This document shows positions 17,362-25,601 of a DNA stretch of 64,000 nucleotides, in pieces; the first letter of the stretch is position 1; every line of letters starts with the position of its first letter. The DNA is from JAOUEA01 sp963821925 (GTDB lineage: Bacteria; Actinomycetota; UBA4738; HRBIN12). The notes beneath the pieces were generated by a model, which worked only from the letters and a program-made list of their open reading frames with translations, was not told the origin of the DNA and did not search any database. The translations under genes were made by a program, and so were the position numbers. Where the stretch lies: positions 186,001-250,000 of the forward strand of contig CAWGFO010000010.1 of NCBI GenBank assembly GCA_963821925.1. The letters run 5' to 3'.

Positions 17362-18822
17362 GTGACCCGCCGCCTCCTCCGCCCGCTCCTGTTCCTCGCC
17401 GCACTATCGTTGTACGCGGCGGGGCTGCTGACCCCGGTCGTGGCCACCGCCGGGGGCAGCGGGGGCGGTTCGGGGACGGGTGCCGACGCCCCCCGTGCGA
17501 TCGATCCCGCCGCCGGGATCCAGAACCTCGATCACGTGATCTTCATCGTCCAGGAGAACCGGTCGTTCGATCACTACTTCGGGACGTTCCCCGGCGCGAA
17601 CGGGATCCCGCGCTACCCGGACGGCCGCTTCAAGCCCTGCATCCCGGACCCGGCCTCGAGCGGCTGCCGCCGCCCGTACCACGACACGAACCTGTTCGAT
17701 CAGGGCGGCCCGCACGGCGAGGTCGGCTCCGCGATCTCCGTGAACCACGGCAAGATGAACGGCTTCGTCAGGTCCCTCCGCGAGATCGGCAACGGCTGCA
17801 TGAAGCACCCGAGTGACTATGCCTGCAGGCAGGCCCGGCCGGGCCCGAACGGCACCCCCGACGTCATGGGCTTCCACACGAGGACCGAGATCCCGAACTA
17901 CTGGACGTACGCGAAGCGCTTCGTGCTACAGGACCGGATGTTCGCGCCGTCGGACTCATGGACCCTGCCGGCGCACCTGTACCTGGTGTCGGCGTGGTCG
18001 GCCACCTGCCCCGACCTCTCGAACGTGAACAGCTGCTACAGCGACCAGAAGTTCCCCGGGGGGATCTGGGCCGACAAGGGCAAGGGGGACATCTGGACAC
18101 CGGCGAGCGGCGCTCCGCGTCCCTACATCTGGGCGCCGATCACGTGGATGCTGCAGAAGGCGGGGGTCGACTGGTCCTACTACGTGGGCCCGGGCACCTG
18201 CGTCGTCCCGCCATGTGACGCGAAGGGGGGCGTCGAGACCGCGCCGGTGCAGAACCCGTTGCCGGGCTTCAAGGCGGTCGCGAAGACGAACCAGCTCGAC
18301 AACATCGAGTCGAACGAGAAGTTCTTCGCCGCCGCCCGGAACGGGACCCTGCCGCCCGTCTCCTGGGTGATGCCCACGACGAACCGCGGCGAGCACCCGC
18401 CCGACTACGTCGGGAACGGCCAGGCGTGGGTGACCAGGCTCGTGAACGCCGTGATGCAGGGCCCGCGTGAGCAATGGCTCCACACGGCGATCTTCATCAC
18501 GTGGGACGACTGGGGCGGCTTCTACGACCACGTGCAGCCGATCCGGATCGACGAGAACGGCTACGGGATCCGCGTGCCCGGGATCATGATCAGCCCCTAC
18601 GCGAAGGGCGGGACGATCGACTCCCAGACGCTCAGCTTCGACGCCTACCTGAAGCTGATCGAGGACCGTTGGCTGAACGGCCGCCGCCTCGACGGGAACA
18701 ACTGGGGCTGGCCCGACAACCGTCCGACCGTCCGCGAGGACCTGGTGCCGGGGAACCTCGCGAAGGAGTTCGACTGGTCGCGGACGCCGATCGACCCGTT
18801 CCGGCTGGACCCGACCCCGTGA
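17362..18822 (+). CDS. Secreted phospholipase C/acid phosphatase family protein, copy 3
   Basis: This 486-residue paralogue has a Sec-type signal (TRRLLRPLLFLAALSLYAAG). It has ENRSFDHYFGT near residue 64, PDVMGFHT, DSWTLPAHLYLVSAWSA and DDWGGFYDHV near residue 381. I chose the GTG at 17362 because a TAGCCT box lies 8 bases upstream and the signal peptide then starts at once. A GTG at 17305 would add 19 residues of non-signal sequence. It shares a 93-base identical tract with copy 2. It should be exported and act on phosphate esters. Confidence 0.85.
   Translation: MTRRLLRPLLFLAALSLYAAGLLTPVVATAGGSGGGSGTGADAPRAIDPAAGIQNLDHVIFIVQENRSFDHYFGTFPGANGIPRYPDGRFKPCIPDPASSGCRRPYHDTNLFDQGGPHGEVGSAISVNHGKMNGFVRSLREIGNGCMKHPSDYACRQARPGPNGTPDVMGFHTRTEIPNYWTYAKRFVLQDRMFAPSDSWTLPAHLYLVSAWSATCPDLSNVNSCYSDQKFPGGIWADKGKGDIWTPASGAPRPYIWAPITWMLQKAGVDWSYYVGPGTCVVPPCDAKGGVETAPVQNPLPGFKAVAKTNQLDNIESNEKFFAAARNGTLPPVSWVMPTTNRGEHPPDYVGNGQAWVTRLVNAVMQGPREQWLHTAIFITWDDWGGFYDHVQPIRIDENGYGIRVPGIMISPYAKGGTIDSQTLSFDAYLKLIEDRWLNGRRLDGNNWGWPDNRPTVREDLVPGNLAKEFDWSRTPIDPFRLDPTP
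18501..18593 (+). repeat. 93-bp direct repeat, unit in copy 3
   Basis: This is the second unit of the identical 93-base tract, matching 16973-17065 base for base. The units are 1,528 bases apart in the same orientation and could support recombination between copies 2 and 3. Confidence 0.9.
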
Positions 18823-18846
18823 AGGCTCGTCCGACGCCCGGCCAGG

Positions 18847-18852
18847 TACGAT
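18847..18852 (+). promoter_or_regulatory. TACGAT -10 box that decides the start of copy 4
   Basis: This box overlaps the ATG at 18851, so that codon could not be in a transcript started from it. The next in-frame ATG at 18863 is 10 bases after the box, within the 6-10 base spacing of the other leaderless genes here. Confidence 0.45.
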
Positions 18853-18862
18853 GAATCGCCTC

Positions 18863-20497
18863 ATGGCCCACTCCCCACGTACCCCACGCCTGCTTACGCT
18901 CGCCCGGATGTCGGCGCTGACCGTCGTCGCCGCGCTCGTGGCGATGGCGTGCACCGCCATCGAGCAACCGGTGACATCCCCCTCGGCGGACCCGTCGCCG
19001 ACCGACGTGGCGCTTGCCGAGACCGCAACCTATCCCGAGCCTCAGGGCATCCTGGGCGCGCCGGGGGAGACCTCGGAGCCGAACGCTGACCTGGCGCCGA
19101 AGGGGGTCGACGGCTCGACGCTCCTCGACCCACCGGCGCCCGCGGCTCTCGACGATCCCAGCCGACCGGTCGATCCGAAGGCCGGGATCATGAACCTGGA
19201 CCACCTGATCTTCATCGTGCTCGAGAACCGTTCGTTCGATCACTACTTCGGGACGTTCCCCGGCGCCGACGGTATCCCGATGGACGCGAACGGCAACCCC
19301 ACGGTGTGCTCGCCCGACCCGACCCAGCCCGGCGTGTGCCACACGCCGTACCACGACACGAACTTCATCGACCAGGGCGGCCCCCACGGCACCGACGCCT
19401 CGATCACCGACATCAATGGCGGGAAGATGGACGGGTTCGTGACCGCGTTGCGTCAGATCGGGAACGGCTGCATGAAACATCCCGACACCCCGCCCTGCCC
19501 GCAGGCGACGAACGGCCCGCAGGGCCAGCCCGACATCATGGGCTACCACACGGCCGACGAGATCCCGATCTACTGGAAGTACGCGGAGACCTTCACCCTC
19601 AACGACCGGATGTTCGCGCCAACGGACTCGTGGACCTTGCCTTCGCACCTGTTCCTGATCTCGGGCTGGTCGGCGAACTGCACCGACCCGAACGACCCGA
19701 TGAGCTGCAGCTCGGACCAGAAGTTCCCCGGAGGCCAGTACGCCGACAAGGGCAAGATCTGGACGCCGCCGATGGGGTCGCCGCGTCCCTACGTGTGGGC
19801 GCCGATCACGTGGCTCCTCTACAACCACGGGGTCTCGTGGCGCTACTACGTCGGCGAGGGCACCTGCGTCGCGCCGCCCTGCGAGAAGCTCGGTGGGATC
19901 GAGACGGCGCCCGTGCAGAACCCGCTGCCGGGATTCACCGCGGTGGACGCCACCGGTCAGCTCGACAACGTCCGCTCGAACGAGGAGTTCATGGCCGACG
20001 CGAAGGCGGGGGCCCTCCCGGCGGTCTCATGGGTCATGCCGGTCACCGACCGTGGCGAGCACCCGCCCGACTCGATCGAGATGGGCCAGGCCTATGTCGC
20101 GAAGCTGATCAACTCGGTGATGCAGGGGCCCGAGGAGCAGTGGCTCCACACCGCGATCTTCCTGACGTGGGACGACTGGGGCGGCTTCTACGACCACGTG
20201 AAGCCTCCGAGGGTCGACGAGAACGGCTGGGGCCTGCGCGTCCCGAGCATGGTGATCAGCCCCTGGGCCCGCCGCGGGTACGTCGACCACACGACGCTGT
20301 CCTTCGACGCCTACCTGAAGTTGATCGAGGATCGGTTCCTGGGTGGCGCCCGGCTGGACCCCGCCACGAGCGGCTGGCCGGACTCGCGGCCCACCGTGCG
20401 CGAGGACGTCGCGATCCTCGGGGATCTCGCGAAGAGCTTCAACTTCAAGCAGGAACCGATCCCGCCGCTGATCCAGAACCCCTGGCCCTTCCGTTAG
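18863..20497 (+). CDS. Lipoprotein phospholipase C/acid phosphatase family protein, copy 4
   Basis: The 544-residue paralogue has a lipoprotein-like signal ending LVAMAC, so it is probably anchored to the outer face of the membrane. A Pro/Ser/Thr-rich linker of about 80 residues follows. The core has ENRSFDHYFGT near residue 121, PDIMGYHT, DSWTLPSHLFLISGWSA and DDWGGFYDHV near residue 436. I prefer the ATG at 18863 to that at 18851 because a TACGAT box overlaps the latter. Copies 4 and 5 share the linker, the GIMNLDHL entry and the PWP ending, and form a lipoprotein pair distinct from copies 1-3. Confidence 0.85.
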   Translation: MAHSPRTPRLLTLARMSALTVVAALVAMACTAIEQPVTSPSADPSPTDVALAETATYPEPQGILGAPGETSEPNADLAPKGVDGSTLLDPPAPAALDDPSRPVDPKAGIMNLDHLIFIVLENRSFDHYFGTFPGADGIPMDANGNPTVCSPDPTQPGVCHTPYHDTNFIDQGGPHGTDASITDINGGKMDGFVTALRQIGNGCMKHPDTPPCPQATNGPQGQPDIMGYHTADEIPIYWKYAETFTLNDRMFAPTDSWTLPSHLFLISGWSANCTDPNDPMSCSSDQKFPGGQYADKGKIWTPPMGSPRPYVWAPITWLLYNHGVSWRYYVGEGTCVAPPCEKLGGIETAPVQNPLPGFTAVDATGQLDNVRSNEEFMADAKAGALPAVSWVMPVTDRGEHPPDSIEMGQAYVAKLINSVMQGPEEQWLHTAIFLTWDDWGGFYDHVKPPRVDENGWGLRVPSMVISPWARRGYVDHTTLSFDAYLKLIEDRFLGGARLDPATSGWPDSRPTVREDVAILGDLAKSFNFKQEPIPPLIQNPWPFR

Positions 20498-20576
20498 CGG
20501 TTCGCGGGCTCGGAGGATCGCGGAGCACCCAGAGGTTCCTGGATGCGCGACCGTTGCCGGGTAGCATGAGCGCCGC

Positions 20577-22184
20577 ATGCGTGCCAGCCCCCGGCTCCGT
20601 CCGATCGTCCTTCTGCTGTCCGCGACGCTGACCGCGGCTGCGTGCATCGGCGGGGCGGAGCCGACCCTGCAGACCACGCCCTCGCCGGTGCCGACCGGGT
20701 CCGCGACGGTCTCGCCGGCCGCGTCCGGCCGGGTCCCGCTCCCGTTCCTCGTGCCGGACCAGTTCCCGATCCTGCCCGGGTGGGCGCCCGCGGGGGTGGA
20801 CACCTCGTCGCTGGAGTCGCCGCCCGCTCCGCAACCGGTCGCCAACCCGAACCGCCCGTTCGACCCGGCCGCGGGGATCATGAACCTGGACCACCTCGTG
20901 TTCGTGGTGCAGGAGAACCGCTCGTTCGACCATTACTTCGGGACGTTCCCTGGGGCCGACGGGATCCCGCGGAACCCCGACGGGTCGTTCGACGTGTGCC
21001 AGCCCGACGCGCTCGGACCCTGCCGGACGCCGTACCACGACCGGAACACGTTCGATCAGGGCGGACCGCACTCCGAGTACGGGTCGGAGCTGGCGATCGA
21101 CGACGGCCGCATGGACGGGTTCGTCGACGCCCTGCGGATCATCAAGAACAACTGCTACCACAACCCCGACATGCCCCCGTGCCCGAAGACCACCCCCGGG
21201 CCCCAGGGCCAGCCGGACGTGATGGGCTACCACACCGCGCACGAGATCCCGAACTACTGGGCGTACGCGAAGCGCTACACGCTGCACGATCGGATGTTCG
21301 CGCCGACCGACTCGTGGACCCTGCCCTCGCACCTCTTCCTGGTGTCGGGCTGGTCGGCCACCTGCCCCGACCTGAACGACCCGATGAGCTGCGTCTCGAA
21401 CCTGCAGCTCCCGGGGCACAACGCGGCCGATGGTTCCAAGGTATGGAATCCGGCGCAAGGGGAGCCTCGCCCCTACGTGTGGGGAGACATCACCTGGCTG
21501 CTCTACCAGCAGGGCGTCAGCTGGGGCTACTTCGTGGGACCGGGGACCTGCGTGATGCCGCCGTGCGGACCCCTGAACGGCACCGAGACCTCGCCGGTCC
21601 AGAACCCGCTGCCGGGGTTCCGCACCGTGCACGTCACCGGCCAGCTCGACAACGTGCGACCCAACACCGAGTTCTTCGAGGCGGCGGCCGACGGCACGCT
21701 CCCGTCCGTCTCGTGGGTGATGCCGATGAAGGACGGCTCCGAGCACCCACCCCAGGACATCCGGACCGGCCAGGCCTGGGTCACCGACGTCGTGAACGCC
21801 GTGATGCAGGGGCCGCGTGAGCAATGGATGCGCACCGCGATCTTCGTCGTGTGGGACGACTGGGGCGGATTCTACGACCACGTGCAGCCGCCGGTCGTCG
21901 ACGAGAACGGGTGGGGGCTACGGGTTCCGAGCCTGTTGATCAGCCCGTGGGCCCGTGCCGGCATCGACCACCAGACGTTGTCGTTCGACGCCTATCTCAA
22001 GCTGATCGAGGACCGCTTCCTGGGCGGGATGCGCATCGATCCCGCGACCGACGGATGGCCCGACTCCCGGCCGACGGTGCGGGAGGAATCGCGCCGCCTG
22101 GGGGACCTCGCGGAGGACTTCGACTTCACCCAGGACCCGATCCCGCCGCTCGTGCTGAACCCCTGGCCCAACGGCGGGAGATAG
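20577..22184 (+). CDS. Lipoprotein phospholipase C/acid phosphatase family protein, copy 5
   Basis: The 535-residue paralogue is last in the array. The signal SPRLRPIVLLLSATLTAAAC ends in a Cys suited to lipidation, and a long low-complexity linker leads to the core. The core has ENRSFDHYFGT near residue 113, PDVMGYHT, DSWTLPSHLFLVSGWSA and DDWGGFYDHV near residue 427. A TAGCAT box 9 bases upstream of the ATG suggests a leaderless message of its own. Surface anchoring of copies 4 and 5 next to soluble copies 1-3 suggests that the organism scavenges phosphate or lipids both at and beyond its surface. That is inference. tRNA-Gln follows. Confidence 0.85.
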   Translation: MRASPRLRPIVLLLSATLTAAACIGGAEPTLQTTPSPVPTGSATVSPAASGRVPLPFLVPDQFPILPGWAPAGVDTSSLESPPAPQPVANPNRPFDPAAGIMNLDHLVFVVQENRSFDHYFGTFPGADGIPRNPDGSFDVCQPDALGPCRTPYHDRNTFDQGGPHSEYGSELAIDDGRMDGFVDALRIIKNNCYHNPDMPPCPKTTPGPQGQPDVMGYHTAHEIPNYWAYAKRYTLHDRMFAPTDSWTLPSHLFLVSGWSATCPDLNDPMSCVSNLQLPGHNAADGSKVWNPAQGEPRPYVWGDITWLLYQQGVSWGYFVGPGTCVMPPCGPLNGTETSPVQNPLPGFRTVHVTGQLDNVRPNTEFFEAAADGTLPSVSWVMPMKDGSEHPPQDIRTGQAWVTDVVNAVMQGPREQWMRTAIFVVWDDWGGFYDHVQPPVVDENGWGLRVPSLLISPWARAGIDHQTLSFDAYLKLIEDRFLGGMRIDPATDGWPDSRPTVREESRRLGDLAEDFDFTQDPIPPLVLNPWPNGGR

Positions 22185-22213
22185 CGGAGAAACCGCAGGT
22201 CAGGGTGCGTTTG

Positions 22214-22284
22214 CTGGCCCGCCTGGATTCGAACCAAGACTAACTGATCCAGAGTCAGTCGTGCTACCGTTACACCACGGGCCA
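22214..22284 (-). tRNA. tRNA-Gln (anticodon CTG)
   Basis: The reverse strand folds as a tRNA. The acceptor stem is TGGCCCG with CGGGCCA and discriminator G. The anticodon stem is ACTGA/TCAGT with loop CTCTGGA giving CTG, and the T-arm has GGTTCGAATCC. The CCA end is not encoded (the genome reads CAA). A TACCAT box at 22296-22301 is a likely -10 element. Glu and Gln tRNAs near hup occur in the same place in mycobacteria, so the array between them is the unusual part. Confidence 0.94.
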
Positions 22285-22374
22285 CCGGCCGGTCGATGGT
22301 AGCAGGCCACCCGCGCCGACGGCCCCGTTCCCCTCACGCGAACCGCGTTTCCGCTTTCACCGCACGGCTTCCGG

Positions 22375-22404
22375 TTGACCGTAGCGGAGTCGGGCGACTA
22401 CGGT
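22375..22404 (+). promoter_or_regulatory. Promoter of the HU gene
   Basis: TTGACC (22375-22380) and TACGGT (22399-22404) are separated by 18 bases. Transcription would start near 22411, leaving a short leader that contains the CGGAGGGGAG ribosome site of the HU gene. This is the clearest -35/-10 pair in the window. Confidence 0.65.
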
Positions 22405-22435
22405 GGCGACACCGCACGACCGGAGGGGAGTGCCG

Positions 22436-22750
22436 ATGAACAAGGGTGGATTGGTCTCCGAGGTCGCCCGCCGCACGGGACTCAGCAAGGCCGACGTCGG
22501 CCGCGTCGTCGACGCCGCGATCGATTCGATCCGTGACTCCGTGGTGAGCGGGGAGCGCGTGACCCTCGCCGACTTCGGCACGTTCGAACGCAAGCACCGC
22601 AACGAGCGTGTCGCTCGCAACCCGCGGAAGCCGGAGGTGCCGATCATCGTCCCGGCGCGCGACCTCCCGGCGTTCACGCCGGGCAAGGAGTTCCGCGAGC
22701 ACGTGCTCGAGACGAGCGGGGCCCCCGAGCATGGGTCGGCGACCGGTTAG
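22436..22750 (+). CDS. hup: HU family DNA-binding protein
   Basis: The 104-residue nucleoid protein opens MNKGGLVSEVARRTGLSKAD. The HU signature GERVTLADFGTFERKHR is followed by the DNA-binding arm RVARNPRKPEVPIIVPA, and the closing helix is FTPGKEFREHV. It binds and bends DNA without strong sequence preference. It is the short form, without the long Lys/Ala-rich tail of mycobacterial HupB. It has its own promoter and a strong ribosome site. Its stop overlaps the convergent stop of the cold-shock-like gene by 3 bases. Confidence 0.95.
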   Translation: MNKGGLVSEVARRTGLSKADVGRVVDAAIDSIRDSVVSGERVTLADFGTFERKHRNERVARNPRKPEVPIIVPARDLPAFTPGKEFREHVLETSGAPEHGSATG

Positions 22751-22956
22751 TCGAACGTCACGAGGGCGAGACCGCGGGCGACGGGTCTCCCGTCGATCTC
22801 CTCGACCTCGTACCTGACGCGCTGCCCGAGGCGGAGCGTCCTGATCGCCGGGTCCCCGATCGAGGACGCGTCGATCGTCACCTCGACGCGATCCTCCTGC
22901 AGGAGCGAGCCCGTCTTGGCCGCGTCGTCGTACTCCTTGATCGTTCCCTGTGCCAC
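22747..22956 (-). CDS. Cold-shock-domain-like small protein
   Basis: The 69-residue protein begins MAQGTIKEYDDAAKTGSLLQ, like the first strands of cold-shock proteins (MAxGTVKxF...xGF). It ends in strands that include LRLGQRVRYEVEEIDGRPVA. The aromatic RNA-binding motifs (GFGFI, VFVH) are lost, so it has the OB-fold layout but probably not classical CspA function. AAGGAG precedes its GTG start. It lies 16 bases downstream of cofC on the same strand and may share its transcript. Confidence 0.7.
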   Translation of the reverse strand: MAQGTIKEYDDAAKTGSLLQEDRVEVTIDASSIGDPAIRTLRLGQRVRYEVEEIDGRPVARGLALVTFD

Positions 22957-22972
22957 GTCGATGCGCTCCTTG

Positions 22973-23617
22973 TCAGGTCCGGGTCGCGATCCGCGACCCG
23001 AGCTCCAGCTCCCGGCAGACCGTCAGCGTGCGGCCGGGCGGCCGGGCCTCCAGCACGGTGAGGATATCGCTCGGGAGGTCGAGGTCGAAGGCCAGCTCGT
23101 GCCGGTGCACGATCGAGGTGGGCAGGCCCGCCTCGGCGGCGGCTTCGAGGTGACGGCGGTAGGAATCGGTGCCGAACCGCGCCCCGATCGCCGCGGGGGG
23201 TCGCCGGATCAGCAGGTTGGTCCCACCCTCGTCGGACGAGGGGGCCAGCACGACGGGTCCCAGGGTGTGGAGCGCGCGAGTCAGCGCGTCCACGGTCACC
23301 AGCGGCGTGTCGGGCAGCAGCACCGCGAGCGTCTCCACCCGTCGGGTGGCCGCTTCCTCGTCGACCTGCCGGATCGCGTTCCCGAGCGGTGGCTTGTCCT
23401 CCGCGATCGCGTGCGCCCCGCGCTCCAGCACCAGTTCGAGGACCCCTTCGTCGGGGGAGATCACCCAGGTCTCCCACCCCGGGAGCGCCTGGGTGGCGTC
23501 CATCACGTCCTCGAGCATCGCCAGGGTGAGCGAGGCGCGCTCGAGCGGCTCCAGCACGGGGCCGAGTCGGGTCTTGGCGTCGCCGAGCGACTTCACGGGA
23601 AGGGCGATGACACGCAC
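22973..23617 (-). CDS. cofC: 2-phospho-L-lactate (phosphoenolpyruvate) guanylyltransferase, F420 biosynthesis
   Basis: The 214-residue nucleotidyltransferase starts with the CofC/FbiD signature RVIALPVKSLGDAKTRLG. The active-site region is VLLPDTPLVTVDAL, then PSSDEGGTNLLIRRP, then FGTDSYRRHLEAA. It joins GTP to 2-phospholactate or phosphoenolpyruvate to begin coenzyme F420 side-chain assembly. The other F420 genes are not in this window. The GTG start at 23617 is supported by a TACCCT box 8 bases upstream. The gene is divergent from plsC, as fbiD is placed near ddl and hup in mycobacteria. Confidence 0.9.
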   Translation of the reverse strand: MRVIALPVKSLGDAKTRLGPVLEPLERASLTLAMLEDVMDATQALPGWETWVISPDEGVLELVLERGAHAIAEDKPPLGNAIRQVDEEAATRRVETLAVLLPDTPLVTVDALTRALHTLGPVVLAPSSDEGGTNLLIRRPPAAIGARFGTDSYRRHLEAAAEAGLPTSIVHRHELAFDLDLPSDILTVLEARPPGRTLTVCRELELGSRIATRT

Positions 23618-23625
23618 GGGTCGCA

Positions 23626-23631
23626 AGGGTA
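23626..23631 (-). promoter_or_regulatory. TACCCT -10 box supporting the cofC start
   Basis: The box lies 8 bases upstream of the GTG at 23617 on the reverse strand. No Shine-Dalgarno precedes that codon, so leaderless initiation at 23617 is favoured over the TTG at 23626, which overlaps the box. Confidence 0.45.
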
Positions 23632-23686
23632 GCCCACGCCGGGTAGTAACCTCACGGCTTCGTCGACCCCGGGAGGCTGTTCGCAC

Positions 23687-23725
23687 GTGTCCACCTTCGT
23701 CCTGACGCTCGCCGGCGGGCGGTGA
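23687..23725 (+). CDS. Possible 12-residue leader peptide coupled to plsC
   Basis: A GTG preceded by GGGAGGCTGTTCGCAC opens a frame of 12 codons (encoding MSTFVLTLAGGR). Its TGA overlaps the GTG of plsC in a GTGA junction. The plsC start has no ribosome site of its own, so translation of this mini-frame could deliver ribosomes to it. It may alternatively be the remnant of a longer gene or a chance frame. Confidence 0.3.
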   Translation: MSTFVLTLAGGR

Positions 23726-24411
23726 TCGAACCGGTGGCCGAGCCCTGGTATCAGATCGCGAAGGCCGTCTCGATCCCGCCGGTGCGGTTCTGGTTCGACC
23801 TACGGATCGAGGGGTTGGAGCACATCCCGGCGACCGGTCCCGCGATCGTGGCCTGCAACCACGTGTCGTACCTCGACCCCTTGACGAACGCCAACGCCGT
23901 GATGAAGGCCGGACGGCGGCCCCGGTTCCTCGCCAAGCGCGACCTGTTCGAGATCCCGGTGGTGGGGTCGGCGTTCCGCGGCGCGAACCAGATCCCCGTG
24001 CAGCGGGGGACGGGGGATCAGACGCCGCTGCACCTGGCCGAGGAGGCGCTCGCCGCCGGCGAGGTGGTCGTGATCTATCCGGAGGGGACCGTGACCAAGC
24101 GCGAGGACCACCTCCCCATGGACGGGAAGACCGGCACGATCCGTCTCTCGCTCGCCTCGGGCGTGCCGATCGTGCCGCTGGCCAGTTGGGGCTCGCAGGC
24201 CGTCTGGCAGAAGTCGGGCCCGGGCAGCCTGACGTTCGGCCGGCCGGTGTGGACCACGATCGGCACGCCGATCGACCTCACGGCGCGCCGCGACGAGGTC
24301 GGCGACCGTGAGGCCGTGAAGGCGATGACGGCCGACCTGATGGCACACCTCACGGAGATGGTCGAGGGCCTGCGCGCCCGCTACCCGGAGCGCTGGTCCG
24401 ACGGCGGGTAG
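23722..24411 (+). CDS. plsC: 1-acyl-sn-glycerol-3-phosphate acyltransferase
   Basis: The 229-residue acyltransferase has the NHxxxxD catalytic motif as NHVSYLD (near residue 47), the substrate-binding motif as YPEGTVTK (near residue 119) and the later IVPLASWGS block. It acylates lysophosphatidic acid to phosphatidic acid at the inner membrane face. The GTG at 23722 is coupled to a 12-codon frame; GTG 23734 is a less likely alternative. The next gene begins 11 bases after the stop, with its own TAGGCT box overlapping this TAG. Confidence 0.9.
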   Translation: MIEPVAEPWYQIAKAVSIPPVRFWFDLRIEGLEHIPATGPAIVACNHVSYLDPLTNANAVMKAGRRPRFLAKRDLFEIPVVGSAFRGANQIPVQRGTGDQTPLHLAEEALAAGEVVVIYPEGTVTKREDHLPMDGKTGTIRLSLASGVPIVPLASWGSQAVWQKSGPGSLTFGRPVWTTIGTPIDLTARRDEVGDREAVKAMTADLMAHLTEMVEGLRARYPERWSDGG

Positions 24412-24422
24412 GCTGGGTCGCC

Positions 24423-25601
24423 ATGGGTGAGGGACGCGGCTTCACGACCAGGGCGGTGCACGGCACGATGCCGCCGGTCGACCAGGAGACGCCGAGCGTC
24501 CCGATCTTCCAGACCTCGACGTACCGTTTCGAGACCTCCGAGGACTACGCCGAGACGATCGCGTTCCGTGCCCCCGGGTACACGTACTCGCGCGGCTACG
24601 GGAACCCCACGGTGCAGGCCTTCGAGTCCCAGATGGCCGCGCTCGAGGGCACCGAGGCGGCGTTCGGGTTCGCCTCCGGCATGGCGGCGGTGCACACCGT
24701 GCTCACGGCGCACGCGGGCGCGGGCGACCGGGTCGTGATCAGCAACGAGCTGTACGGCGGTACCTACTCGATCGCCACGAAGCTCCTGCCGCGGTTCGGG
24801 GTCGAGGTGACGATGGTCGATCCGCACGACCACGAGGCGGTCCGGACGGCCCTCCCCGGGGCCGCGCTCTTCTACACCGAGACGATCGCGAACCCGAACG
24901 TGACGGTGTCGGATCTCGGCGCACTGGGCGCGCTCTGCCGGGAGGCGGGCGTCCCGTGTGCGGTCGACAACACGTTCGCGTCGCCGTACCTGTGCACGCC
25001 CGCGGCGCACGGCTTCGACTTCGTGCTGCACTCCGCGACGAAGTACATCGGTGGTCATCACGACCTGATCGGCGGGGTGGTGTGCTCCTCCGAGGAGGGG
25101 CGCGTACGCCTGCGCGACACGGCGATCGATACCGGAGGCACGATGGCGCCGTTCGAGGCGTGGCTGTGTCTGCGCGGCCTGATGACCCTCGCGCTCCGCA
25201 TGGACCGGCACACGGAGAACGCGCTGCGCCTGGCCACGTTCCTCGAGGCGCACCCGAAGGTCGAGCGCGTCCGGTACCCGGGACTGGTGTCGCATCCGCA
25301 GCACGAGGTGGCGGCGCGGCAGTTCCCCCGGGGGGCGGGCGGGATGCTGGCGGTCGAGGTCGCCGGCGGCGTCGACGGCGGCCGCGCCTTCTGCGACGCC
25401 CTGGAGCTCGCGTGGGTGGCAACGAGCCTGGGCGGCACGCATACGCTCGTCGGGCACGCGGCCTCGACGACGCACCGGCAGATGGCGCCCGAGGCTCGGC
25501 GGGCCGCCGGCATCGCCGACGGTCTCGTGCGCGTGAGTGCGGGCATCGAGGATGCCGACGACCTCGTGGCCGACGTCGCGCAGGCCCTGGAGCGCGTGTG
25601 A
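24423..25601 (+). CDS. Cystathionine gamma-synthase/lyase-type PLP enzyme
   Basis: The 392-residue enzyme is a Cys/Met-metabolism PLP enzyme. The PLP Lys is in SATKYIGGHHD near residue 205, phosphate and ring contacts lie in YSRGYGNPTVQAFE and FASGMAAVHT, and the Asp in AVDNTFASPYL holds the pyridine nitrogen. The family includes cystathionine gamma-synthase, cystathionine lyases, methionine gamma-lyase and O-acetylhomoserine sulfhydrylase; sequence alone does not settle which. The last GTG overlaps the ddl start (GTGA). TAGGCT lies 8 bases upstream of the ATG. Confidence 0.88.
   Translation: MGEGRGFTTRAVHGTMPPVDQETPSVPIFQTSTYRFETSEDYAETIAFRAPGYTYSRGYGNPTVQAFESQMAALEGTEAAFGFASGMAAVHTVLTAHAGAGDRVVISNELYGGTYSIATKLLPRFGVEVTMVDPHDHEAVRTALPGAALFYTETIANPNVTVSDLGALGALCREAGVPCAVDNTFASPYLCTPAAHGFDFVLHSATKYIGGHHDLIGGVVCSSEEGRVRLRDTAIDTGGTMAPFEAWLCLRGLMTLALRMDRHTENALRLATFLEAHPKVERVRYPGLVSHPQHEVAARQFPRGAGGMLAVEVAGGVDGGRAFCDALELAWVATSLGGTHTLVGHAASTTHRQMAPEARRAAGIADGLVRVSAGIEDADDLVADVAQALERV

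Noticed and set aside
14398..22184. Full-length phospholipases C with C-terminal DUF756 domains
   Set aside because: All five copies end about 110 residues after DDWGGFYDHV. The tandem C-terminal domains of PlcH/PlcN type are absent, so only the superfamily is claimed.
11134..22284. Genomic island inserted at a tRNA
   Set aside because: No integrase, transposase, relaxase or repeated tRNA 3' end was seen, and codon use looks like the rest of the window.
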